A stretch of DNA of 64,000 bases from Sipunculus nudus (taxonomy: Eukaryota > Annelida > Sipuncula > Golfingiida > Sipunculidae), in assembly GCA_026874595.1 (NCBI GenBank), contig CM049311.1:65637953-65701952 (forward strand), written 5' to 3'. The notes under the pieces were generated by a model. The model made no database searches. It saw nothing but the letters and a program-made list of their open reading frames with translations, and was not told where the DNA came from. The first letter of the stretch is position 1; every line of letters starts with the position of its first letter. Shown piece by piece: positions 36,431-48,146 of the stretch. Position numbers and translations under genes: made by a program.

Positions 36431-36591
36431 TTGTCCATTCCTGGCCATGCAGCTTTCACCAGCCATTCCGGTAGTGGCAGGTCTCCTCTTCATCTTTGTC
36501 ATGTCCACACTTTTGCGTACCAGCTTCAGTGACCCTGGGGTCATTCCGCGAGCCACTCCAGATGAGGCAGCAGAAATAGAGAGACAAATAG
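36431..36591 (+). CDS. ZDHHC14: DHHC palmitoyltransferase, exon 2
   Basis: The first base completes the split Asp codon of exon 1; then 53 codons and one leftover G. It encodes the luminal loop and second membrane segment '[15 protein letters not shown]' and the cytosolic '[19 protein letters not shown]', which includes the DPG motif conserved next to the second transmembrane helix in DHHC enzymes, ending '...EIERQI'. The segment '[17 protein letters not shown]' is almost the same in vertebrate ZDHHC14. Acceptor AG is at 36429-36430; donor GTATGT starts at 36592. Phase agrees with exons 1 and 3, so the three pieces belong to one transcript. Confidence 0.93.
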
Positions 36592-37029
36592 GTATGTGTT
36601 ATTTACCTGTGTATAATTACTAGTGGTTTGCCAGTTAATCAGTTATACTGATTATTTTACTGATTGGTCATATTCTTTCATAATTGATTAAGTCGATTGC
36701 ATTTTTTGCATAATCGATCATTTACAATTATGTATTCACCTCCAAAGAAGACATATTATCACCATAAAATATTTCATTCTGTCAGAGATATAAGATGGAT
36801 GAGGAACAAAAGAGCAGACAGCATTAAAATTTAAACCACTACAATTAAGAGTCAATATACTTGGTATTTAGGTATACTTCTATACAGCATATTTCATGGT
36901 AATATAGATTGTTCATAAAATAATTGATTATTAATTGCTATCAAAACAAGACTGGGACTCACCAAGGAGTCACACTTTGGTGAGCTTATTCCCTGGGCGA
37001 CAAGGTTTGAACTTTGAAGTCACATAGGA
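36592..37029. other. Start of intron 2, no feature
   Basis: AT-rich intronic sequence. Intron 2 extends to 46162. Confidence 0.6.
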
Positions 37030-37160
37030 GCCCCCATTTATTACAAAGAAAATTTGTCAGGGGAAAACATTGGGTCGATCCCAGATTTGAACCCATAACG
37101 GTGGCGCACAAGTCCGGCGTACCAACCACTTCCCTAGAAAAGCAAGCTTCACTAGTGAGA
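37030..37160 (-). mobile_element. tRNA-like SINE relic, a second type
   Basis: On the minus strand, AGTGGTTGGTACGCCGGA (A-box-like) is followed 35 nt later by GGGTTCAAATCTGGG, a perfect B-box core (GTTCAAATC). It differs from the other SINE family in the window. Arms do not pair as in a functional tRNA, so I call a tRNA-derived relic rather than a tRNA gene. The 3' body is unclear. Confidence 0.45.
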
Positions 37161-38000
37161 CAGTTCGGTCCGCTTTTATGTCACCCTGTAACAAATTCCA
37201 GTTGGTAAATTAACTAAATTTCCTTGACACTTGATATACATATGTATATATATCTCGACTATTATGCACTTTCATATTAGGCAGAGAGGGCAGGAAATTG
37301 TCTCATTTACAATTATCACATTTGATCATAACCATAGATAACCATAAGTAGATTGAATTCTTCCTATATCTGTTATCCATTATGATTATCACTCTGTCAT
37401 TGCAACCAGGTTAATATGTTCTTTCTTTTAGTTCAGCAGTTAAGTGTTTGTACCCAGAGCAATTATAGCTAATGAGATTAGGGGCGATGTCAAGCTTTAT
37501 TCTGTATATGGATGTTAAATAATCTCATTTATTTTTAACAGTATCTGTTATCTGGTTGCAATTATCAAATTAAAATACCAAAATATTTATATTAAACATA
37601 GTAACATAAGTATTGGAATTCATGTCTAAGATCTAAGAATAATAATAAAAAAGTTGGATATTTGGTACATTGAGTGTGAGAGAAGTGTGTTTAAAAAATG
37701 TAAAAACAAGTGGGTAATGGAGTACTTAACGCTGTAATGGTTATCCAAAGTAATTAATTTATCAATGCCATTTAGTCATATCAGTGCCTTAAACAATTTT
37801 CTTTAGAATATTTATTGGTGTCCATAATATGTTAGAGAATGTGTTTGGAATTGGAACATATGAAAGCCAATGAATAATGGAGTGCCAGGATTTTATAAAG
37901 GTTGCATTAGGTACTCCTAATAAAAAGTGCCAGAGTATGTCACCAGTCTCTTCCTTGATCATGCTTGAAAAATTCATTGCAATGTTTCTTTATCTATTTT
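37161..38000. other. Intron 2, no gene recognised
   Basis: AT-rich intronic sequence with overlapping short open frames on both strands and no domain. Confidence 0.5.
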
Positions 38001-39750
38001 TAGCTCAGCTGACTGTAAGTCAACTGAGGTATAGGAATGGCGCTTTGTCCGTTGTCCCTCCGGCCGTCTGGTCGTCGGGCCATCCGTTAGCAGGGCACAA
38101 ATTGTAACTGCTGGTCCTAGAAACTTCTAAGTGAACATCAAAGGAGGTCAATAAAAAAATCTCCTTGGAAACATGAAATTAGGTTACTGTGACCTATATC
38201 CACAGAGCTATGGGGCTTGAAAGTAACCCCAGAATAATCAAAAATATAATACAAAACCTCCAATATCTTGATAATTAATGCATGGATTGTCATGAATCTT
38301 GTCTTGAATATTGACCATGACTAGTTTTGTCAGTTCCCGAAAAGTGGTGGCACCACCTGTATTTTTAGCGAACCTGTTAGCTTATGCGATGGTGTGGCGT
38401 CGTCCAGCGTCTGTCGTCCGTTGTCTGTAGGTTAACCCATACTATCTTGAACAGGCAAGAGGTAGCATCACGAAATTTTATGCAAAAAATTAGTCATCTA
38501 AAAAACTATATCGATTTTGCTTATTTTTTGGCTTACTGCATTTTCTTAGATTTTATAGTGGAAAAGCTAAAAAAGCTTTAAAAATCTTCTCCAAAACTGT
38601 TCATCCAAATTGTTATATATTTTATAGAAATGATTCCTAGAATAATCTTTCTCAAGTTTGTTCGAATGGTTTAAGTTCGGTGATTTTTGGCCGAGTTACA
38701 GGAAGTTGAACTTAGTCATCTTTCCATAAAAGCATACTAAAATTACAATCTCAGAAAAGGCTGGAGCTATCATCACCAAATTTTATGCCAATGTTGTTCA
38801 CATGAGACATATCTGAAATTGAGGTATTGGTGGCGCCTCCTGCATCGACCTTTTTTGTAGGGGGGTCATCAGTGCCCGTATCATACTGACGGCTACAAAA
38901 AACTTCTTCTCAGAAACCATATGGCCAAATAGTTTAATATCGCACAGAAATGATCCTAGGGTAGCGCTTTCTGAAATTTGTTCAAATGGTCTAAGTTCAG
39001 TGACTTGGCTGAGTTATGGGAAGCTGAATTTAGTCATATGCTGTAACAGCCCATTTTAGTTCAGTGGCTACAAAGATCTTCTCCTCAAAAACCACTGGGC
39101 CAAATTCTTAAATCTCACACATTAATTATCCTTAGATGTTGATAATTCAAGTTTTTTCAAATGGTTTTGGTTCAGTGATTTTTGGCTGAGTTATGGGAAG
39201 CTTAACTTAGCAATTTTGCTGTATTTTCCCATATGAGTTATAAACCTGTAAAATTTTTTTGACTGACCCTACTGAGGCCAATTTGTTTAATATTTTACAA
39301 GAATAATCCCCTGAATAATTCTTATAATAATTGTCTTTTATGGTTCCAAAGAATGAATTTTGGCTGAATTATAAAGGTTCAATTGAGTCATTTTACCATA
39401 TATGTTAGCTGTGTGAAGCAGATACACAGATACATCTAGATACATCTAGACTGGCACCAGTTTATCAGCATTTATTACATCATGCCTCTAGACATGTAGA
39501 TTTCAGGTTATCTATGGTTAATATTGACAATGTATTTTAAAAGATTTAAAAAAATGTAGATTTATGATTTTTAGATGTTCCTCATGCCAGGCAATGTTTA
39601 CAGTCACAGCTATACAGCTCTCTGTGGGTATATAAAGACGGCTGTACATGGATTATAAATAAATGGTATCCATAGTCAAATTAATTCAAGATTTTGCCAT
39701 CAGTGAGATGTATGTGTATAACAATTTTGCATTCAATATGCATCTGTATT

Positions 39751-39805
39751 AATTTTTAGTGAACCTGTGAACTAATGCGATGGTGTGGCGGCCTTGTCTT
39801 CTGTA
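39751..39805 (+). repeat. Second family B left end
   Basis: TTTTTAGTGAACCTGTGAAC then TAATGCGATGGTGTGGCGG repeats the left terminus at 38361. Only one family B right end (42071) is seen, so one of the two copies has lost its right end or the array duplicated internally. Confidence 0.65.
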
Positions 39806-41117
39806 CGTTTACCCATACTATTTTGAAAATGATTGGAGCTAGCATCATGAAATTTAATGCAAAAAATTAGCCATCTGTAAATTTTCTTAAATTTTATAGA
39901 GAAAAAGCTAAAAAAACCTTTAAAAATCTTCTCCTCTGAAACACTCAAGCCAAATTGTTCAATATTTCACAGAAATAATCTTTTATACCATCTCCCTCAA
40001 TTTTGTTCAGGAAGTTGAACTTAGTCATCTGTCCAAAAAAGCATACTAAAATGACAGTCTCAGAAACAGCCAGAGCTAACATCACCAAATTTTTTGCCAG
40101 TGTTGGTCACAGAGTCATATATGAAATTGGTGGCACCACCTGAATTGGCCTATTTTTGTATGGGGGTCATTGGTCATCTGTACATTAATCAATAATTTCT
40201 CAGGAAAGCAGGAGCTACCATTCCCAGATTTTATGCAATAATCTGTCACATATCAAATTTTGTGGGATTCAGCTTATTTTTTTGCTATTTGCATTTACTT
40301 AGATTTTATAAGGAAAAAGCTGACAATATTTTAAAAGTCGTTTTCTTGTAGACGGTCCAGCCAAATTGTTAAATATTTTACATAAATGATCCCAGAGGCA
40401 AGCCCTCTCAAGTTTGTTCAAATGGTTTGCATTTGATGAATTTTAGTGGAGTTACACAAATTTGAACAGTCATTCAGCCAAGTAAGCATACTGACATAGT
40501 ACTCTCAGAAATGACAGAAGCTAGCATTACCAGGTATTGTGCAATTGTTGGTCACATGACTCATATTTGAAGTTGTAGATTTAGTGGTGCCACCTACATT
40601 GACCTGTTTTTTATGGGCAAAAAAACTCATAATTTTAGCCTCTTTCAGCTTAATGATGAAACTGTCAAGTTGAATTGCTCAATTTTTCAAAAGAATTATC
40701 CTAGGACATGGTTCTTTCAATCATATCAGAATATACTGTGTTTGTTGATTTTTGGTTGAGTTGTGAAAAGCTTAAGTTGGTCTTATGGCCATTATTATGT
40801 CTTTTTCAAACTGAGGACTGCAATAGTGTTCTTAAAAATTATTTTTAATTATATCTTCTGTAACATTGCACAAAAATTATTCTTAGGTGGCCTTTGTTCA
40901 AGTTTACTAGAATGGCAGAACTATTGGACCTTTAACAATGAAAGTACTGCATCTTTTATTATTCTAGATATTTTGATAAAAAGTTTATGAATATGTTGGC
41001 TTGAAAAAAGAAATTTTAACCAAAGTCTTTCAGTATGTGTAAACAGATATACCAACAGGCCAAGATTGAATCTGTATCTTTAAATAGGATGAGAAACTGC
41101 CAACTGTTTCAGATTTG

Positions 41118-41605
41118 GGAACAGATCAAGAGTTCATTCAGTGCAGCCAGATATAGGTCAAGAGTTCAATCAGTGCAGCCAAGCACATGGCATGTGATCA
41201 CCTCATGGGTGACATGTGAACACCTCATAAGCACCATGTGATCACTTCATGGGTGTCAAGCCCCTCAGGGCAGGGCCCCTGCATGAGCTTATGCAATGGT
41301 GTGGCTACTATTTCAGATTTGGCAACAGGCTAGAGGTCAGTCTGGATCTATTTATAGCTTTGGCAGACTGCAAACTGTATCAGATTAGGCAACAGGTCAA
41401 GAGTTCACTCAGTGCAGCCAGGTATGGGTCAGGAGTTTACTCAGTGCAGTAGCTGCATTCTATTTATAGCTTTGGCAGACTGCCAACTGTGTCAGATTAT
41501 GCAACAGGTCAAGAGTTCACTCAGTGCAGCCAGGTACAGGTCAAAAGTTCACTCAGTCTAGCCAGGTGCAGGTCATGAGTTCACTCAGTGCAGTAGTCTG
41601 AGCAA
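41118..41605. repeat. Imperfect ~30-bp tandem repeats in family B core
   Basis: Repeated CAGGTCAAGAGTTCACTCAG then TGCAGCCAGGTA units, in runs of two or three, are separated by a longer unit with 'TTTATAGCTTTGGCAGACTG' (41351 and 41463), so short and long periods are combined. No coding role is apparent. Confidence 0.7.
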
Positions 41606-42095
41606 GCAATTTGTCACAGTTCACTCGGGGCAACAGCCTTTCTCACCTAAGCCTGGTCAGCCCCATGCATCAGACTCAAGGTAAGTTTGATGTATTTGCC
41701 TAATATTTTGACCTGTCTATGTGTCTTTGATGGCTTTCTCGCTCACAAGACAGGTGTCGCCACCTACCATGACTTTTGCACACGTTTTTCTCAGGAGGGG
41801 TTTGATATATCAGTCTGAAATTGGGCTTATGTATATATTGCTGATAGCTTCGTTGTATACAAGACTGGTGGTGCCAGCTACAATCTTTTTAGTGTTGTGT
41901 GCACCTATGCCAGAATTTCAGCAGTGATGTTTGTGTAATTGTTTCTTATTCAAAATGTTTAGTACTTGCATAGTTCATATACATGAAAAGTAATGGTCCA
42001 GCATTGAAGCATTATACCTGGTGTATTTCCCAATGCACAGGTTCACATTAGGCCTGTAGGCCTTGTTTGTTATTTTAACGAATATTTTTCTATTT

Positions 42096-44403
42096 TTTTT
42101 AGCTCAGCTGACTTTCAGTCATGCTGGGCTATAGCTATGGGTCTTTGTCCGGCGTCCTTCCGTCTGTCCGTCCGGCCGTCGGGCCGGCCGTCCGGCCGGC
42201 CGTCCGTTAGCAGGGCACAAATCGTAACCATAGGGGCTAGGGCCATGAACCCTATGCAGTCTTAGAGGTTCTAAAAAGATCTCCTTGCAAACCCTGAAAT
42301 TAGGTCACTGCGACCTATATTCTCGAAGTTATGGGGTGTGTTTGCACCCCCAGAAATCATTCTTTTAGCCAAAATTTTCATCCCAAACCTTCCATCTTTC
42401 ACATACAGCTCACCTACCAACAGGGGAAGAACCATAATTATTTTGAGGTCACAAGGTCAAAGGTCAAGGTCACAGAACCAACTTCTTTGAAAAGCCTCAG
42501 GATGCATTTTAAGCCAAACCTTTCATCCCAATTCTTTGATCTTTCACATATAGCTCACCTACTAAGTGGGAGAAGAATCCTATAGATGTTGAGGTCACAA
42601 GGTCAAAGGTCAGGGTCACAGGATCCACTTCTTTAAAAAGGTTGTGGACACATTTCAAGCTAGACCTTTCATTCCAAACCTTTCAGCACTGATATCGCTT
42701 CTCTGCCAACAGGGGAAAAGACCTGTTGATTTTTAGGGTGAAAGGTCAAGTTCACAGCACCCTCTTCTTGCGTGGAGTCATTTTAAGGCAAACTTTTCAA
42801 TCTATACTTTCCTTCTGTCATATATGGCTTGCCTACCAATAGGGGAAGAAGCCTGTTGATGTTGAGTTCAAAAGGTCAAAGGTCAAGGTAACAATATTGT
42901 TCTAAATGCTTGTGAACATATTTCAAGTGAAACTGTTCAACCCAAACCTTCAGTCTTTCACATATGCCACATCTATTTGATTCAAACTTCATATTTATGG
43001 GTCTTTTTGCATGAAGAAATAACTAATTGATTTTGAGGTCAGCTGGTCAGGAGGTTAAAGGTTGCAGGTCTAAGTTATTCACTCATTAGTTGCCAAGTAA
43101 TTACACCCGGCCAGATGTAATTGGTTAGTAGTTACCCATCATTTAGAAAGAATCCAGTTCATATGTGGGCAAAAGGCCAAGGTCATAGGTCAGGTCAACT
43201 TATTTTGTAGTCCATCTCTATTTTTCTTGTATATATAAGCTTGCACTCCAGCTGGTACATCTCACCATGTGGCTGTAATTGTGAGTGACACTGGTGACAT
43301 ATGACTCCCTTTTGTATCAGCTCATGGAGTGATAAGGATATATCATTAGTGCATAACAAAAACACTTTTGCTGGAATGCTTTGGCCAGGCATTAAGACTA
43401 TGAGAGTTAAGTGTTAAGTTTAGCTACTGATTTATAAAATGATGGGAACATTTTGCAGTTTATATCATGGAATCATAGCAATAAACTTAGTTTTCTAGAT
43501 ATCTGAATATTATTATACAAATCATCAGATATACCAGCAAGTGTTTGTTCTGATAATATGTGGGTCTGTACCTGGATTTAGGATGGCCTTATTTGATTAC
43601 AAGACTCTTAGTGATGCTTCCTGCATTTCTTTTCTTTTAGGTTTTGCAGTTTACCTACCCTGCTGACCCCATTGAATAGCAAGCTGATAATTAAAACAAA
43701 TTGGACTTGCACTTTTACATTTGCATGTTCATAAATCTGATATGAGAGCCCTCCAACCTGATCATGCCTTTTGAATTGTTTTGGACATTCATAACTGTTA
43801 CATTCTTTGAATTTTTTATGATGTTTGGTCCCTTTTAGAGCATGTTTGTTGTTCAATTTCCGACCTGTCAGAAAACCAATATGGCCACCAGGACGCCATC
43901 TTTAAATTCCTTTAGAACATATTATCTCAAGAACTATTAAAGTGAATGCAGTGGGATGTATGTTAATGTAATCTTGCATTGGGTCAAAGATTTCTTAATA
44001 AATATGACCATCATTTATGAAAGCTCAGTACAGTTGGCTTGTATTGAATAAAAATTAATATGGAAGCACCCGTTTCACAATAATTCTTGCATGGATTTCC
44101 TTGATCTTTTGCTATATTTTGATCTTATATGTGGCCTGTGTGGTATTCCTTTTGAGACTGACAGGTATCGAGCAAGCTGTGGGATTAGTTCCTGATAGCA
44201 CAACAACCATACATTTTGCCTCAGTCCATCATTCACTATGTTTTAACCAGACATATATGATAAGAATTTATGGCAATGTAGAAAGTTTAAACAAAATTGG
44301 CATATAGGTTCTGCAACAATTTTACTAGAAGTTGTGAATTGCAGCCCATGATGTCGCAGGTCATGCTTGGCAGCTGAGCGTCATGACCCATGGGTCACTT
44401 GTT
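42096..44403 (+). mobile_element. Family A element, nested copy with AGGTCA core
   Basis: Left end TTAGCTCAGCTGACTTTCAG with a hairpin that keeps 5-bp and 9-bp stems through a bulged T and a T-G wobble. It is followed by GTCCGTCCGGCCGTCGGGCC-type CpG-rich short repeats (42160-42210). Right end CAGCTGAGCGTCATGACCCA then TGGGTCACTTGTT at 44403. The core includes four ~140-bp tandem units with AGGTCA direct repeats (42454, 42600, 42743, 42873). The short open frames inside are not conserved between units. Confidence 0.75.
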
Positions 44404-44664
44404 CTATAAAATGACACCATTCATGTCAATTTCTCAGCTGTAATCACATCTAGTGTCCCAAAACCTGGTGTGTGTATTGATCACAAGTGGATGCCATATA
44501 GTAATCACCCTGTTTGTCTGTCTGTTTGTCTAGCTGTCTGTCTGTCCATCCACACAAATGTGTTTCCAGATGATAACTCCAGGTTGTATTGACACATGGA
44601 TTTCAAACTTGACTTACATATAGCCCACCACTAAAGAAAAAACCTATATGATTTTGGGGTCAGG

Positions 44665-45830
44665 AGGTCAAAGGTCAAGGTCACAGGACTCACTTATTTA
44701 AAATTATTATGGCTACATTTTAAGCCAAGCTTTTCATCCCAAACTTTCCATTTTGCTCATTTAGGTGACATGCCAGTATGGGGAGAGCATAAATGAATTC
44801 GGGGTCACAGGGTGAAAGGTCAAGGTCATTGGGGCCATCTGCTCACAAATTAGTTTCCAGATGATAACTCCAGTTTAATTTGACATATTGGTTTCAAACT
44901 TAATTTATATATGACTCGCTACTAAAGTAAGAACTGTGTTGATTTTGGGGTCCAAAGGTCAAGGTCACAGGACTCATTTCTTTAAAAAGAATGCATATGC
45001 ATTTGAAGCCAAACTTTTCATCCCAAACCTTCCTTCTTCAAGGTATTGCTAACCTGCCAATAGGGGATGATTCTGTTCAATTTTTGGGTCATGAGGTCAA
45101 AGGTCAAGGTCACAGTACCCACTTATTTAGAAAGATTGTGGATGCATTTTAAGCCAAACTTCTTATCCCAAACCTTCCATCTTGCACATATGGCTGAGCT
45201 GCCAATAGGGGAAGAACCTGATTGATTTGGGGGTCACAAGGTCAAAGGTCATGGTCACAGGGGCCATATGTGTTTCTGGATGATAAATCCAGTCTGGATT
45301 GACATATTGGTTTCAATTTTGACTTATATATGACCCACCAATAATGTAAGAACCCTTTATATTTTGGGGTCATAAGGCCAAAGGTCAAGGTCACAGGACC
45401 CACTTCTTTAAAAAGATTGTTGATGTATTTTTAGCTAAACTTTCTGTCCCAAACCTTCTATCTTCAAAATATTGCTCACCTGCCAATAGTGGAAGTAACA
45501 TATTGATTTTGGGGTCACAAGGTCAAAGGTCAAGGTCATGGGGCCATCTATCCACATATTAATCTCCTAATGATAACACCAGTTTAGTTTGAAATATTGG
45601 TTTCAAACTTGACTTATATTTATGGCCCATCACTAAAGTAAGAGCTGTTGATTCTGGGGTCATGAGATCAAAGGTCAAGGTCACAGGACCCACTACTTTA
45701 GAAATATTGTGGATGCATTTTAAGCCAATCTTTTTATCTCAATCCTTCCATCATTGACATGTGGTGCACCTGCCAATAGGGGAAGTTTCCTTTTGAATTT
45801 GGCGTCACTAGGTGAAAGGTTAAGGTCACA
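44665..45830 (+). repeat. Nine-unit ~145-bp tandem array with AGGTCA direct repeats
   Basis: Units start at about 44665, 44811, 44954, 45093, 45239, 45374, 45519, 45665 and 45810 (spacing 135-146 bp). Most carry AGGTCA-A-AGGTCA-AGGTCAC or close variants. Two monomer types alternate: type 1 continues 'ACTTCTTTAAAAAGATTGTG' and 'TTTTAAGCCAAACTT', type 2 continues 'GGGGCCATC' and 'CCAGATGATAACTCCAG'. The order is 1-2-1-1-2-1-2-1-2, a higher-order dimer structure. It is the core of the family A-related element. Confidence 0.85.
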
Positions 45831-46162
45831 GGGCCCATCCATTCACAAATTAATTTATGGATGATACCTCCAGTTTGGGTAGACAGGTCGGCTTCAAACT
45901 GATCACAGGACCAATATTTTGGAAAACCTCATAAACATATATCCTTATAGAAAAATGCAGCTGAGCGTCGAGACCCATGGGTCCCTAGTTTGTTGGTTCT
46001 GTGATAAAAATTGAGCACATTTTTATGTAAAACAAAAGAGTTTGTGCTTTATTTATTGTGATATATTTATAGTAAAAGGTACCACAGATAATCATAAGCA
46101 CCATCTGGTGCTGAGGCCTGAAACTACTACTCATTGTAATGATTGTTGTTTGTATGTTACAG

Positions 46163-46321
46163 AGGTCCCTGCATCAGGTCAATCAGGGACGTATAGACCT
46201 CCACCCAGGACAAAAGAGGTAGTTATACGAGGTCAGGTGGTGAAGCTAAAATACTGCTTCACATGTAAAATATTCAGGCCGCCCAGGGCATCTCACTGTA
46301 GTCTCTGTGATAACTGTGTTG
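46163..46321 (+). CDS. ZDHHC14: DHHC palmitoyltransferase, exon 3 (cysteine-rich domain start)
   Basis: Acceptor TGTATGTTACAG ends at 46162; AG completes the split Glu codon from exon 2; donor GTAAGT starts at 46322 leaving one G. It encodes '[20 protein letters not shown]' and the first part of the zinc-binding cysteine-rich domain '[20 protein letters not shown]' and NCV. The Cys/His spacing C-x2-C-x9-H-C-x2-C-x2-C agrees with the family. The next exon should begin with the rest of the V-E-R-F-DHHC segment carrying the catalytic Cys; it is not found up to 64000. The longer open frame starting at 46042 runs through the intron and is not the exon. Confidence 0.93.
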
Positions 46322-47435
46322 GTAAGTATAATTATTTTGGGTCTAGATTTTTGTACAGACTAAAACATGAATGTTCAGTTTCTAAATTCATATGCAGGGA
46401 AACTGAGAAATAATGACCACAAACATGATCTTGATAAAGTGGTCACATTTTTGAGGTGGTATTCTTAGTGAGTTCTAATATTAAGAGCAAAAAAGAATTG
46501 GGACCGTGAAAAAGTGGTTGTTACTTTAAGGTGGTTACCATATTGAGGTGGTTCTTAGGTAAGGTTTCACTGTATAAACTCCGATGCCAAAAATGAGAGA
46601 GAGGAAAAAAAATAAAATGTAGAACTTGCAATTATAAATATATATAGTATATATGTGTGTTTACTCGTGTCTATAAATCAGTGATTATACAGAATTGGTC
46701 CAGACTAGATCCCAATCTATGTAGGTCCAAGCAATATTTAAATTTTCTCATCCATTCATTCACAACTTTTAATGTTGGATATAGGGTGGCTCTCCTGGTA
46801 CTTACAATATCATATGTATCCGTCACCTCTCCAGAGTTATGAGAGCTAGAGGTGAGAAATTTTAAAAATTTCTGTAGATCCAGTGATTGAAACTTATTAT
46901 TTCATTCCCTGTTCTGTTATTGATAAATAATTGCATTATTTAATGTCTTGCATTTTGAACAGCCCTAATGGGTATATGCAGTAAAATCATGCTAAAATGA
47001 TGAAATACAGGACTGCCAAAAGTGACCATGTATAAGTGATTGTTTTAGCAGGATGACCAAAACCAAATCCCAACATGGTTATCAAGAAAATCAAGCATAG
47101 GGAAACTTTGATAATATTGAGTGCTGAGACATTGACAAATTCCATTACCCCCCCCCCCCCCCCAGTTAATATATTGTATTAAATGTCTTACATGTACAGA
47201 GCCCAAAAGGTGAGGCTGTCATGAACTGTTTGTGTGAATGAAGATTTTTCAGTACTTTTGCCTTCATGTAGGGGACATAAACAAAATGACTGGCTAGACT
47301 GAGACAGAAATCTTCACAAAACACCTTCAGAATGACTGGAACTGGTGTCTTTCTGATTTATAAATGCAGAATTTCCATTGTAAAACAGATTTAGGTTCAT
47401 GTTGTATTGGTGGATTAATTGTCAGAGAAACTTTA
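46322..47435. other. Start of intron 3, no gene recognised
   Basis: Intronic sequence with a poly-C run at 47148-47163 and a small TA/TG patch at 46640-46660. Confidence 0.5.
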
Positions 47436-48130
47436 TAGCTCGGTTGACTGTAAGTCTACTGAGGTATAGGTATGGTGCTTTGTCTATCATCTGTCTGGCC
47501 ATCCAGCCTTCCGTTAGCAGGGCACAAATCGTAACCTCTGACCCTAGAAGCCTGTAACTTAAATCTAAGGAGGTCCATAAAAAACCTCCTTGGAAATTTT
47601 TAATTAGGTCACTGCGACCTATATCGTTTGCGCTTTGGGTTTGTAAGTACCCCTCCTCCCCCCCCCTTTGGAATGATTAAAAACCTGATACAAAACCTCC
47701 AATATCTTGATAATTAATGCATGGATTGTCATGAATATTGCCTTGAATATTGACCATGACTAGTTTTGTCAGTTCCCCAAAATTGGTGGCGCCACCTATT
47801 TTTTGCAATTTTAACAAATATTTTTCTATATTTTTACTATAAAATGACAACAATCATGTCAGCTTCTTAGCTTTGATTCCGTCCAGTGTCCAAAAACCTG
47901 GTGTGTTTATTGATCACAAGTGGATGCCCTATAGTAATCACCCTGTCTGTCTGTCTGTTCATCTGTCTGTCTGTCCATCCATCCATCCAAACAAATTTGT
48001 TTCCAGATGATAACTCCAGGTTGGATTGACATATGGATTTCAAACATGACTTACACATGGCCCACCACTAAAGAAAGAACCTATATGATTTTTGGGTCAC
48101 GAGTCAAAGGTCAAGTTACTGGACTTGCTT

Positions 48131-48146
48131 ATTTAAAAAGATTATG
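48131..48146. repeat. LINE target-site duplication, 3'-side copy
   Basis: ATTTAAAAAGATTATG here is repeated exactly at 52823-52838 on the other side of the LINE. Confidence 0.9.

Larger units (their letters stand above)
38361..42071 (+). mobile_element. Family B element (AGCGAACCTGTTAGC end) inserted in family A
   Basis: The left end ATTTTTAGCGAACCTGTTAG is followed by CTTATGCGATGGTGTGG. The right end CACAGGTTCACATTAGGCCT then GTAGGCCTTGTTTGTT ends at 42071. GTGAACCTGTG and CACAGGTTCAC are subterminal inverted repeats. It begins TTTTTAG and ends CTTGTT like family A, suggesting one superfamily. The core has tandem, diverged units with 'GGTT-AAGTTCAGTGATTTTTGGC' and 'GAGTTA-GGAAG' (about 38665, 38990, 39165 and later). 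A second left end occurs at 39751, so two copies may be nested or partly duplicated. No coding capacity is evident. Confidence 0.65.
38001..45990 (+). mobile_element. Family A-related element split by two other insertions
   Basis: The left hairpin TAGCTCAGCTGACTGTAAGT starts at 38001. The right end CAGCTGAGCGTCGAGACCCA then TGGGTCCCTAGTT finishes at 45990. The copy at 47436 gives the uninterrupted order: '...TTGACCATGACTAGTTTTGTC', 'GGTGG-GCCACCT', 'TTTTAACAAATATTTTTCTA', 'ACTATAAAATGACA', '...CCTGGTGTGT'. Here the same blocks are at 38317, 38347, 42073, 44404 and 44466, split by a family B element (38361-42071) and a second family A element (42096-44403). Without insertions it is about 2.0 kb. 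Its core is the 145-bp array at 44665-45830. Confidence 0.8.

Noticed and set aside
37030-37160. Second possible tRNA gene
   Set aside because: B box is good, but no cloverleaf can be drawn; better read as a SINE relic.
46042-46413. 123-codon open frame as the real exon boundary
   Set aside because: It begins in the intron and runs past the GTAAGT donor; splice sites and phase define 46163-46321.
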